A DNA stretch of 64,000 bases from Methanosarcina sp. DH2 (GTDB taxonomy: Archaea > Halobacteriota > Methanosarcinia > Methanosarcinales > Methanosarcinaceae), in contig NZ_WJBI01000002.1 of assembly GCF_020804225.1 (NCBI RefSeq), positions 1 to 64,000 on the forward strand. Reading direction: 5' to 3'. The notes below the pieces were generated by a model. That model was not told the DNA's origin, ran no database searches, and worked only from the letters and a program-made list of their open reading frames with translations. The position numbers and the translations under genes are program-made. Below are positions 1-7,946 of the stretch, piece by piece (the stretch's first letter is position 1; each line of letters opens with the position of its first letter).

Positions 1-139
1 CATCAAATTCAGTTAGTTCATTTCGCGATAGATGTGAAAACACCTATCACCCAGAATTAACCGAACCGACAAATCCTCGTCAGACAGAAAACAACTTCTG
101 TCTCCATTAAAAGATGAAAGAGATCTTTGAAATTCAACC

Positions 140-190
140 CACACAATTGCTTTGTGTGAGGGAATCATACAAGGTATTTCTTGTATATAA
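140..190 (+). promoter_or_regulatory. Palindromic leader repeat, copy 1
   Basis: A short stem (CACACAA at 140-146, TTGTGTG at 152-158) is followed by GAGGGAATC and the inverted repeat ATACAAG-N6-CTTGTAT (167-186), which runs straight into a TATA-like ATAA. The same block recurs at about 209-259 and 376-421. Upstream of a methanol methyltransferase operon, a regulator-binding site or tandem promoter is likely; the function is inferred. Confidence 0.6.
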
Positions 191-208
191 ACCTTTTTAT
201 TGTCCTCC

Positions 209-259
209 CACATAATTGTTCTGTGTGAGGGAATCATACAAGGTATTTCTTGTATATAA
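209..259 (+). promoter_or_regulatory. Palindromic leader repeat, copy 2
   Basis: Second copy of the block, 69 bp after the first. The ATACAAG-GTATTT-CTTGTAT inverted repeat (236-255) is identical to copy 1 and is again followed by ATAA. The preceding stem is degenerate (CACATAA with TGTGTG). Confidence 0.6.
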
Positions 260-289
260 GCTTTTTCCCACCTCGCAGTTTTTCAAGGC

Positions 290-323
290 AGATTTAGCGC
301 AAAACGAAATTTTGCTTAAATCT
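290..323 (+). other. Hairpin in mtaC upstream region
   Basis: Two nested stems, AGATTTA/TTAAATCT outside and GCAAAA/TTTTGC inside, around a short loop. A related hairpin with the same GCAAAA/TTTTGC core lies at 451-485, so the upstream region repeats structure as well as sequence. Role unknown. Confidence 0.45.
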
Positions 324-375
324 ACAGAGATACTGCAGCTCCAATCATTAAAGATCGGAAGCAGGCGAGCCTCGC

Positions 376-421
376 ACAATTGACGTGTGAGGGATACATA
401 CAAGACATGTCTTGTATATAA
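376..421 (+). promoter_or_regulatory. Palindromic leader repeat, copy 3 (perfect 20-bp palindrome)
   Basis: Third copy. ATACAAGACATGTCTTGTAT (398-417) is a perfect 20-bp palindrome, followed by ATAAAGC. The flanking CACAATTGACGTGTGAGGG matches the other copies. The spacer differs from copies 1 and 2 yet remains self-complementary, as expected for a dimeric-protein site. Confidence 0.65.
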
Positions 422-450
422 AGCTTTTGTCTAGCAATTTACCTGCATAC

Positions 451-485
451 TGATTTTATTGCAAAAGTAATTTTGCCATAAATCA
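451..485 (+). other. Second GCAAAA/TTTTGC hairpin
   Basis: TGATTT (451-456) and AATCA (481-485) enclose the stem GCAAAA (461-466)/TTTTGC (471-476). It resembles the hairpin at 290-323. From 486 to 840 no gene is visible. Confidence 0.4.
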
Positions 486-841
486 ACAAGCTTATTGCCA
501 CCTGATCTCTCCTGATCAGGGAATCTTCTAAATGCAGTACTGTTATAAATACTTTTTGGCAGCTTTTGTCGTGCGGTCAGTTTAAGATGATTCGGAGTGA
601 TCCTGAAGATGAAAAGCGAAAAATGAGTAGCATACAGATAGCATGCAAGAAATGTAGATGCGCAGCATGACTTCTTCCGATATAGTTCGATACGAGTACT
701 ACTGTATGCACATCGACGGTATACAAGAAATTAATGTGTTTGGAGAGAAATCCAGCCCCATAAATAGAAAAAAACAGGATACGCAATGGAAGTGAAAGTA
801 CTTGTTTTCAGTCTGAGAACCTTAAACTTGCTCAGTGGGTT

Positions 842-889
842 TTATATATATAGAACACAATTAAATTAAGGGGAGTTAGGAGTCCCTTT
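842..889 (+). promoter_or_regulatory. Probable mtaCB promoter and leader hairpin
   Basis: TTATATATATAG at 842-853 is the strongest TATA box near mtaC. It would start transcription near 875 and give a leader of roughly 200 nt. A hairpin AAGGGGA/TCCCTTT (868-889) lies at the expected start. Long untranslated leaders are known for Methanosarcina mtaCB operons; the start position here is inferred. Confidence 0.5.
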
Positions 890-1084
890 AAGAAATTGGG
901 AAGATTCTGGGAATTTATACCTGATTAGATCAAGGTTAGTTGCTTCTATCTAAAAATGGGGAATTAGTGGACATCTAAACCTATTTCAGGTCTTTTTAGG
1001 AACTTTTAGTTTTAACCCGGCTTTTGCCCCTGCAAATAAACAGGGATTATTTGCTCCTCAAATGCTAAAATGGAGGTTAGATAT

Positions 1085-1852
1085 TTGATAGACGTAGATC
1101 CCAGTGGTATTCTGGTTCGTTACAACGTTAAAATGGAAAAGGAAATGACACCGGAAGATGCTGCAGAAGAGCTTTATCCAAAAGACTCGACAATATACCC
1201 GGTTGCAAAAGCCATCTTCGAGGGAGAAGAAGATGACGTTATTGAAGGGCTGAAGAAAGCTATCGAGTCCGGAAAAGACCCTATTTCTCTTATCAATGAT
1301 TCTTTGATGGTAGGAATGGGTGTTGTTTCCAAGCTTTACGATGACGGAGTTATTTTCCTGCCCAACGTTATGATGTCTGCTGACGCCATGCTGGAAGGTA
1401 TCGAATTCCTTAAGCAAAAAGCTGGAAAATCGCCTGAAGTCAAAGGAAAAATTGTCTGCCACGTTGCAGAGGGCGATGTCCACGACATTGGCAAGAACAT
1501 TGTGGTTGCACTGCTAAGAGCAAACGGGTATGATATAATAGATCTTGGAAGAGATGTTCCTGTCGATGAAGTCATAGCTGCCGTCGAAAAGGAGAGCCCC
1601 CTGATGCTGACAGGTACAGCTCTCATGACCACGACCATGTATGCCTTTAAGGAGATCAACGACAAGTTAATGGAGAAAGGCTACAGGATTCCCTTTGCAT
1701 GCGGAGGTGGTGCTGTGAACCAGGACTTCGTGTCGCAGTATGAGCTCGGTGTATATGGTGAAGAAGCGTCTGATGCCCCGAAAATGGCTGACTTCGTTAA
1801 GGCAAATGGGGACAATATTGTAAAGCTGAGGGAGAAATTCCATAAACACTGA
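1085..1852 (+). CDS. mtaC: Methanol corrinoid protein MtaC
   Basis: Corrinoid protein that accepts the methyl group of methanol from MtaB and hands it to MtaA in methylotrophic methanogenesis. An N-terminal helical cap is followed by a Rossmann-like B12 domain with the cobalt-ligand motif EGDVHDIGKN, then GTALMTTT and the CGGGAVNQDF loop. The ATG at 1070 has no Shine-Dalgarno sequence. The GGAGGT at 1072-1077 sits 7 nt before an in-frame TTG at 1085, which would give 255 residues, close to the 258 of M. barkeri MtaC, and place the cobalt-binding histidine at 133 (136 there). I prefer the TTG; the ATG would give 260 residues. mtaB follows 13 bp later in the same operon. Confidence 0.93.
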   Translation: MIDVDPSGILVRYNVKMEKEMTPEDAAEELYPKDSTIYPVAKAIFEGEEDDVIEGLKKAIESGKDPISLINDSLMVGMGVVSKLYDDGVIFLPNVMMSADAMLEGIEFLKQKAGKSPEVKGKIVCHVAEGDVHDIGKNIVVALLRANGYDIIDLGRDVPVDEVIAAVEKESPLMLTGTALMTTTMYAFKEINDKLMEKGYRIPFACGGGAVNQDFVSQYELGVYGEEASDAPKMADFVKANGDNIVKLREKFHKH

Positions 1853-1865
1853 GGAGGTGGAGTAG

Positions 1866-3251
1866 ATGGCAGTAAACAGATTCACTAAAATGGCTTATTC
1901 TACAGCAGATGAGATGGTCTTCGGAAGAGCTGTCAAACCCGTCAAAACAGGACTCGGGCTTGAGATTGGTGCCGGATACACAACTCCTGAAGTGAACTAT
2001 GCTCCAAGGCCCGAAGCAGGTGCATCCAAGGAGAAGCTGATTAAAGAGTACGAGAGGATCACCACCGATATCATGGCAAGGATGGTCCAGATAGGAGCCC
2101 CTTCAGTTGTACTCGAAACTGAACACGTTCAGCAGATGTCCAATAACCCTTCCTGGGGAGCAGAAGTTGCACACGCCCAGAAAGCCATCATGGAAGACTA
2201 CCATGACGAACACGGCATAAAGTGCGCACTCCGTCACACCATAGGAGATATCCGTGAGAGCAGAGACTACCTCCAGCTCAGAGGAGACAAATACAACACC
2301 TTTATAGAAGCATTCGAACAGTGTGCTCAGAACGGTGCTGATATGCTTTCAGTAGAGAGCATGGGCGGTAAGGAGGTCTTTGACTACGCAATTCTCAGGA
2401 ACGATATGCCCGGTGTACTTTTCGGCATTGGTGTTCTCGGAAGCATGGACATGGAAATGATCTGGTCCGATATTGCAAACATTGCAAAGAAGAATAAGGT
2501 AGTTGCAGCCGGTGACACGGACTGTGCCCAGGCAAATACAGCAATGTTCATTGCAGGCGGTCTGCTTGACAAGAACCTTGCCCACACTATTGCAATTATT
2601 GCAAGGGCAATCTCTGCAGCAAGAACTCTCGTTGCATATGAAGCAGGTGCAACAGGTCCCGGAAAGGACTGCGGATATGAAAACACAATTGTCAAATCCG
2701 TATCAGGTGTTCCGATTGCTCAGGAAGGTAAGACCTCAACCTGTGCTCACTCTGACCTTATGGGCAACCTGACCATGCAGTGCTGTGACCTCTGGTCCAA
2801 CGAGTCCGTTGAATACCACGGTGAATTCGGTGGTACCACAGTTCAGTGCTGGTCCGAAACCCTTGCATACGACTGTGCTCTGATGAACGTGGCTCTTAAT
2901 TCGGGTAATGAAAAGATCCTGAGAGATCTGTTCGCAGCTTCTGATATGTACAGAGACGCCCAGGGTTACGTACTCGCATATCAGAATGCTTACAGAGTAG
3001 GAGAGGCAATTGCCAGGGACGGAAATGATATTTACCTCCGTGCCAGGAACGCAGCAATAGAGAGCATTAAAATCGTAGAAGAAGGAGCAGGGGGCAAACT
3101 CGAACTTTCCAGGTTCGAAACCAAAGCTCTTGCAGATGCAAAGGCTGCTTTTGAAGCCCTCACTGACGACAGTGACAAGTTCATGAGCGACAACCTGGAC
3201 AAATATAAGAAGGAAGTCAAAGTCTTCCTGCCGGAGAATTACGGCCTCTAA
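1866..3251 (+). CDS. mtaB: Methanol:corrinoid methyltransferase MtaB
   Basis: Zinc enzyme that activates methanol and methylates the corrinoid of MtaC; cytoplasmic. It is 461 residues, the family length. The three zinc ligands known from M. barkeri MtaB are at the same positions: E164 in SVESMGG, C220 in DTDCAQ and C269 in GKDCGY. A strong GAGGAGGTGG, overlapping the mtaC stop, precedes the ATG. It forms an operon with mtaC. Methanosarcina species usually have several mtaCB isozyme pairs; which one this is cannot be told from sequence alone, though the nearby mtaA on the other strand resembles the arrangement of an alternative isozyme locus. Confidence 0.96.
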   Translation: MAVNRFTKMAYSTADEMVFGRAVKPVKTGLGLEIGAGYTTPEVNYAPRPEAGASKEKLIKEYERITTDIMARMVQIGAPSVVLETEHVQQMSNNPSWGAEVAHAQKAIMEDYHDEHGIKCALRHTIGDIRESRDYLQLRGDKYNTFIEAFEQCAQNGADMLSVESMGGKEVFDYAILRNDMPGVLFGIGVLGSMDMEMIWSDIANIAKKNKVVAAGDTDCAQANTAMFIAGGLLDKNLAHTIAIIARAISAARTLVAYEAGATGPGKDCGYENTIVKSVSGVPIAQEGKTSTCAHSDLMGNLTMQCCDLWSNESVEYHGEFGGTTVQCWSETLAYDCALMNVALNSGNEKILRDLFAASDMYRDAQGYVLAYQNAYRVGEAIARDGNDIYLRARNAAIESIKIVEEGAGGKLELSRFETKALADAKAAFEALTDDSDKFMSDNLDKYKKEVKVFLPENYGL

Positions 3252-3290
3252 CCAAGGTTGTTCTCCTTTTCCTTTTTCTTTGGCATGAAA

Positions 3291-3317
3291 GTACATGAGG
3301 ATATCTTCCTCACGTAC
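3291..3317. terminator. Hairpin between mtaB and the IS110 transposase
   Basis: GTACATGAGGA (3291-3301) and TCCTCACGTAC (3307-3317) form an 11-bp stem with one mismatch and a 5-nt loop. It overlaps the last codons of the convergent transposase and follows a T-rich stretch after mtaB. It may terminate one or both transcripts or mark the right side of the insertion sequence. Confidence 0.5.
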
Positions 3318-4554
3318 TCTCTCTGTCTTCTTTTCCCATAATTGCGAATATTCCACTAATTATTTTGATCCGTTCATCAACCGAAAATATTTCAGTTTCA
3401 ACAATCTTTCTCTTTTGAACTTCTCCCTTTTCATACCCTGTCTCATCTTCATACATCTCATCACTTGTGATAAGATGCCATATTATCGTTGCAATTTTCC
3501 TTGCCAGGGCAATAATCGCCTTTGCATATCCAATTGACTTCTTTTTTCTGTTAAAAAACTCTTTTAACCTGCTATTCTTCTTTCTTGATGCTGCTTGAGC
3601 AATCTGTGTCAGAATCCACCTTGCTACTTTTGATCCTCTCTTTGTGATTCTTCCATTATGGTATTTATCTGCAGATTGATACACATTTGGAACTATCCCA
3701 AGCCATGAAGCAAGTTTATCCCCTGAAGAAAAGTCTTTGAAGTTTCCTATCTCAGCAATTAGAGTTGCCGCACTCAGTTCTCCAATCCCAGGAACTGACA
3801 TTAAAATTTCCATTTCATGTTTATGATTTCTATAAGCGTAATTGAAAATTTCTCTTTCCAGAATTTCGATTTCTTCATCCAGATGTTTTATAATGTTCAG
3901 GCACATCTGAAGCCTTATTGCAGCACTCTGAGATATTTCTCTGTTCAGAATCTCTCTTATCTGACCAGCTTTCTTCCGAACATTTGGAGAAAGTGATTCT
4001 ATAATCTGATCAATATTTTTTCCTGAAGAAATTCCTGATAGAATTGCTCTTCCATTTTTTCCGAAAATGTCTGTTAGCACATCACCTAGATGTAACATTT
4101 CAGAAGAAAGAATAGCATGAGCTTCATTTTTTATATCTGTCCTTTTTCTTACAAGAGTTAACCTGAGCCTGACATACGACCTGAATTCCCTGTGCTTTTT
4201 AGGAAAAACTCTTGACGGTTGAATCATTTTATTCAATGCAAGTTGTGCAATGACTTCCGAATCTATCTTATCGGTCTTTTTATGTGTAAATGCTTTCATA
4301 TCTCGCGCATTTCCAACTATAACAGGCAAATGATCTATCAATGACTCATAAATCGGAACCCAGAAGTCACTTGTTGATTCACAGGCAACAACATCACATT
4401 CTTCTGATGTCACCCAATTTTTAAGGTTTAAAATTCCATCATCATCTCTATCAAAACGTTGTAGCTGTTTTTCACCGGATCTGCTGAGAATAGTAACAAT
4501 GACAAAATGTTTGTGAATGTCTAAACCACAAGCTTTGTTTATTTCTCCTTCCAA
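3310..4554 (-). CDS. IS110-family transposase (DEDD recombinase)
   Basis: 414 residues. The N-terminal RuvC-like domain has the catalytic tetrad D12 (GLDIHK), E59 (ACESTS), D95 and D98 (KTDKID). The C-terminal Transposase_20 domain has VPGIGELSAATLIAEIG and the RITKRGSK segment with the serine expected for this family. The reading frame is intact, so the copy may be active. IS110 recombinases are guided by a bridge RNA made from the element's own non-coding region; a candidate lies directly upstream (4563-4723). Confidence 0.93.
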   Translation of the reverse strand: MEGEINKACGLDIHKHFVIVTILSRSGEKQLQRFDRDDDGILNLKNWVTSEECDVVACESTSDFWVPIYESLIDHLPVIVGNARDMKAFTHKKTDKIDSEVIAQLALNKMIQPSRVFPKKHREFRSYVRLRLTLVRKRTDIKNEAHAILSSEMLHLGDVLTDIFGKNGRAILSGISSGKNIDQIIESLSPNVRKKAGQIREILNREISQSAAIRLQMCLNIIKHLDEEIEILEREIFNYAYRNHKHEMEILMSVPGIGELSAATLIAEIGNFKDFSSGDKLASWLGIVPNVYQSADKYHNGRITKRGSKVARWILTQIAQAASRKKNSRLKEFFNRKKKSIGYAKAIIALARKIATIIWHLITSDEMYEDETGYEKGEVQKRKIVETEIFSVDERIKIISGIFAIMGKEDREST

Positions 4555-4562
4555 TTTACATT

Positions 4563-4723
4563 ACTCCATCATTTCAAGGACAGTGGAATTGCCTCAAAGG
4601 CAATTTGGCATCCGTGATCAAAGTCACATCTGGGCCTTCGATGGCAATTCGCTGATTAGTTTTTTGACGGTTTCACAGAACCAAAGAAAAGACAACCTTA
4701 CTGTCCTAAGGTAATGATGGAGT
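4563..4723 (-). ncRNA. Candidate IS110 bridge RNA region
   Basis: Starting 9 bp upstream of the transposase start, two nested perfect inverted repeats enclose the region: ACTCCATCAT (4563-4572) with ATGATGGAGT (4714-4723), and AGGACAGT (4577-4584) with ACTGTCCT (4700-4707). An inner hairpin ATTGCC/GGCAAT lies at about 4588-4604. A transcript of this 161-nt stretch would fold into a closed multi-loop structure, as known bridge RNAs do. Transcription and function are inferred. Confidence 0.55.
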
Positions 4724-4740
4724 TAATAAACAAAAAAGTT

Positions 4741-5249
4741 AGGTATAAAAGGACTTTCATCTTTTTGGGCATGTTATTCGAAGAATATCATGTGCGTTTT
4801 TTCAGAAAAAGTTTTTAATAAATGTCTCAGGAGAACTTCCGGATATCTCTTTTCGAATATTTTTTTCTTTGGATAATTTTTTCTTTGGATAGTTTTTTCT
4901 TTAGATATTTTTTACTTTGGATGTTTTTTTATTTAGATACTCTTCAGGATACTTTTCCTGCATTTTGAACTTTTACTGAAGATTTTAACTGCTAGTTGCT
5001 CCCCATTTATTCTGAAAAATTTTTACCTGCACTGCACTGGACTGAAGCCAGCTCACACCAGCTAAGAAAAAAACACAACGGAACCGCACTGCTGTTAAGA
5101 AAAACCAGATCCCAGGAAAAAGTACACCATAGAGATTGAAAAATACTTCCCCTTACCCCGGAAAGTGTTTCAGTCTACTGATAATAGGATGTTCACACCG
5201 GCTTACATGGCGGCCGATTGAAAAAAAGAAAAAACCACTGAAGACTTGA
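4741..5249. repeat. AT-rich spacer with degenerate tandem repeat
   Basis: No gene is visible. At about 4850-4945 a 16-17-nt unit of the form TTTTTTCTTTGGATA is repeated about five times with decay. The stretch may contain the left end of the insertion sequence. Confidence 0.5.
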
Positions 5250-5396
5250 AGACCCGGTACAATGAATAAGGCTTTACTGGTAGGAGAGATTTGTTATTCG
5301 GTCTCTCAAAAATCACCGCTATAACAAATGTTAGTCCTCTTGAGCGAGTGAAATGGACCACGAAATCCCGAGGCACAATTCGGGAAAGTTAAAAAA
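5250..5396 (-). repeat. Dispersed repeat family, copy A
   Basis: Contains GAATAAGGCTTTACTGGT, then TTAGTCCTCTTGAGCGA and the hairpin CCCGAGGCACAATTCGGG. Related copies lie at 15836-15975 and 53906-54110. Here and at 54 kb the hairpin stands just past the 3' end of a minus-strand gene (mtaA; a surface protein), so it may act as a 3' processing or termination structure. Confidence 0.55.
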
Positions 5397-5432
5397 TAAA
5401 ATTAAAAAAAATAGGGTTTTTATTTCAACTAA

Positions 5433-6452
5433 TCAAGAGTAATATTCGTCTCTTGCTTCTACCATAGCTTTAATATGAGAAACCGGGGTCATTGGTGCAA
5501 TTCCACAGCCCGGAGCAAGCACGTCAACGCCGTCAGCGATAGCCTGTTTGGCTTCTGATTTTATTTTGTCAACCGGGCCTGGAAGCAGAGTGAAGGGGCT
5601 TGAAATATTTCCTACGAGCCTTGCTCTTTCCCCGAGTATTTCTTTGGCCTTCTTTATACTGCCAATCTTTTCTTCAACGCTCAGACCTTCGAAGCCGCAG
5701 TCTGCCATATAGTTGAGGATAGGGTTCACATTACCGCAGATGTGCAGGACTGTAACCGAATCCACATTTGAAGAGAAATTCTGCAATCTGGGTTGAAGCA
5801 CATTTTTGAAAGAGTCCGGGCTCATAAGGTCAGGAGATGCTACTGGGTCTGCAATGGAAATAACATCTGCCCCTGCAAGAACCATGGAATTTGCATACGC
5901 TATTGTGGCTTCGGTTGCAAAGTCCAGTACCTGTTCAAAAAGCTCGGGTTTTTTCAGAGACCATTTCATAAAAGACTTGACACTCGAAAGATCCGAGGCA
6001 AGGGTGACCGGTCCTTCCATTCCTCCGATAATAGGCACATCCGGTCCCACTCTTTCTCTAATGATTTTAATCGCATCAAGTACAGCCTGGATCCTGCCCA
6101 TGTCAATCAAGTTTTCGGGCATTTTCATGCCTTCAAGGTCTTTGGGGTACGGATGAGCAGTAACAGAAGGCTGTCTGTTCTTCGTACCCATATTAACTTC
6201 GCAGCCCATGGCTTCGGCAAGCACGGTCAGGCAGTAAGGAACCCTTACAGCTTCGAGACCGCTACGTTCATAGTTTGCAATCGCCAGTTTTGCCATCTGT
6301 TCAGGGTCAGAGTGAGCTTCCGGCCAGGGAGCTCCCACTTCGTCCATTAACTCCACAATTCCGGTTTGGGTTACGGAACAAACAGGTACTTTGTCAACTT
6401 GCTTACCTTCCAATGCGTTTAAAAGTCTTTCCTTAAGTGTTATGTCGCTCAT
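5433..6452 (-). CDS. mtaA: Methylcobamide:CoM methyltransferase MtaA
   Basis: Transfers the methyl group from methyl-MtaC to coenzyme M, the last step before methyl-CoM reductase. It is 339 residues with a uroporphyrinogen decarboxylase fold. The zinc ligands H237 and C239 (LHICGN) and C316 (APGCGIAP) match the positions known for M. barkeri MtaA. I start at the second ATG (6452) because GGGGAG lies 7 nt before it and the resulting MSDITLKERLL matches the family N-terminus; the ATG at 6467 overlaps that ribosome-binding site. It is convergent with mtaCB, with an IS110 element in between. Confidence 0.93.
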   Translation of the reverse strand: MSDITLKERLLNALEGKQVDKVPVCSVTQTGIVELMDEVGAPWPEAHSDPEQMAKLAIANYERSGLEAVRVPYCLTVLAEAMGCEVNMGTKNRQPSVTAHPYPKDLEGMKMPENLIDMGRIQAVLDAIKIIRERVGPDVPIIGGMEGPVTLASDLSSVKSFMKWSLKKPELFEQVLDFATEATIAYANSMVLAGADVISIADPVASPDLMSPDSFKNVLQPRLQNFSSNVDSVTVLHICGNVNPILNYMADCGFEGLSVEEKIGSIKKAKEILGERARLVGNISSPFTLLPGPVDKIKSEAKQAIADGVDVLAPGCGIAPMTPVSHIKAMVEARDEYYS

Positions 6453-6493
6453 GGTTAGTCTCCCCATTGAAATAATTAAGAGGTTTATTCCTC

Positions 6494-6503
6494 GCTATAT
6501 AAG
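6494..6503 (-). promoter_or_regulatory. TATA box of mtaA
   Basis: CTTATATAGC on the minus strand, about 42 bp upstream of the mtaA start. This implies a short leader, unlike mtaCB. Confidence 0.55.
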
Positions 6504-6927
6504 CCATGGTCAAGAAATATGTTTAAGAAATATTTCGGCTCGATTTGTTTTAGCCACTTGTTTATTTTAACTACTACTGGCTTATTTTATGTGCAACTTC
6601 TTATTTTATCGATATATACTTTTGACCCTTCAGATTTTTTAATCTTTCAGATCAACTTCTTAACAGGATCGCCTCGGTAACCCCCAGAGGCATATAAGAG
6701 TTTTTAGAACTTTTTAAGCGGGCAATTACGCCTGCAGGTCACCGAAATCCCCGCTTTCGGATTGACTAGTATAATCTATGTTTTATGCTATATCATTGTT
6801 TGGGCACACACAAATCAAAAAGCTATGACTTTTGAGAAAAAAACTATCTAATGTGTAGATAAAAGAGCCGAGTACAGGAACCGCATACAAAAGTAAAAGT
6901 TGAATAAGTCGAGTACAGGAGTCAAGT
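6504..6927. other. Intergenic region between divergent mtaA and macro-domain genes
   Basis: No gene is visible. GGCATATAAGAG near 6690 and CTATATCATT near 6787 are TATA-like. The 10-mer GAGTACAGGA occurs twice (about 6869 and 6912), the second overlapping the ribosome-binding site of the macro-domain gene. Confidence 0.4.
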
Positions 6928-7452
6928 ATGAAAGTAAGTCCGGATAGAATAAAGATATCCGAAGGGGATATCGTAAAAATGAAAGTGGATGCGATTGTCA
7001 ATGCTGCAAATAATACACTTCTCGGAGGCGGAGGAGTAGATGGAGCCATCCACAGGGTTGCAGGCTCCATGCTGCTGGAAGAGTGTAGAACCCTTAACGG
7101 CGGCCTAACAGGAGAAGCAAAAATTACATCAGGATATCTTCTGCCTGCAAAGTATGTTATACATGCAGTCGGCCCTGTATGGCATGGAGGCAGAACAGGA
7201 GAGGATGAACTTCTGGCTTCCTGCTACTGGAATAGCCTTGAACTTGCCAGGAGATACAATATAAAAAGAATTGCCTTTCCAGCCATAAGCACAGGAGCAT
7301 ACGGTTTTCCTTCCGAAAGGGCAGCCGGGATTGCAGTTTCTCAGGTAAGAGAATTTCTTCAGAATAATAAGCTACCTGAAACTGTTTTCCTCGTTTGCTA
7401 TAATAAAGACAGCTGCAAAAGCATTAAAAAAGCCCTTGAGGGAAATCTTTAA
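6928..7452 (+). CDS. Macro-domain protein (ADP-ribose/O-acetyl-ADP-ribose hydrolase family)
   Basis: 174 residues, a single macro domain. The N-terminal [17 protein letters not shown] and [16 protein letters not shown] segments carry the ADP-ribose-binding asparagines and glycines, and [12 protein letters not shown] forms the phosphate loop. Stand-alone members of this class remove acetyl or ADP-ribosyl groups from ADP-ribose derivatives or modified proteins. AGGAG lies 7 nt before the ATG. No partner gene is visible, so its substrate here is unknown. Confidence 0.9.
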   Translation: MKVSPDRIKISEGDIVKMKVDAIVNAANNTLLGGGGVDGAIHRVAGSMLLEECRTLNGGLTGEAKITSGYLLPAKYVIHAVGPVWHGGRTGEDELLASCYWNSLELARRYNIKRIAFPAISTGAYGFPSERAAGIAVSQVREFLQNNKLPETVFLVCYNKDSCKSIKKALEGNL

Positions 7453-7946
7453 AAAATAATTTATCTTTAGAATATCTTTTTATATATTCTTTTATAATGT
7501 AAACTCTCTTCAAAGAGATAGCTTAAATACCTGGTAAACAATGCTCAAAGCAATTTGGAAAGTTTTCCCCCACTCACATTTATGGGAGATTCTTTATATA
7601 GTATGTTAGAAAAATAGGTTCTAAATAAAAATTATAATGATAACAAACATGATAGCAATTCCAGATATCCAATAATAGCCCGCCCGAAAAACGAAAGCCG
7701 GGCTTAAAAAGACAGATAAAAACATAAAAATATATAATGTAATGCAAGTTTATCAGCAAACATTTATCAGTAAATACTTATCGGTAGCACATATAGGTAA
7801 CACTTATCACAGGTTTATCAATGTATATTCACTGGCGCAGTTTATTGATATACATTCTCTTGAAAAAAGATACGCACTAAAAGGAAAGTAGTAATATAAT
7901 ACTCAGATGAGCTGCAGGATCTATTGCAAAAAAGGGAATCGGAGGA
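7453..7946. other. AT-rich intergenic region upstream of the TPR gene
   Basis: No gene is visible. TTTATATAGTATG near 7592 is TATA-like. From about 7748 to 7828 a degenerate unit of the form TTATCAGTAAACA recurs four or five times. Confidence 0.35.

Larger units (their letters stand above)
3291..4740 (-). mobile_element. IS110-family insertion sequence
   Basis: One intact DEDD transposase gene plus about 190 bp of structured non-coding DNA upstream of it, the layout of IS110 elements. IS110 elements lack clear terminal inverted repeats and target duplications, so both ends are approximate. The element lies between convergently oriented mtaB and mtaA, where it need not harm either gene. Confidence 0.75.

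Noticed and set aside
140-421. CRISPR array formed by the three palindromic repeats
   Set aside because: Only three units, with spacings of 69 and 162 bp, no uniform spacers, and no cas genes in the window.
577-786. Open frames in the mtaC upstream region as small genes
   Set aside because: No ribosome-binding sites, odd composition, and they run through palindromic repeats and hairpins.
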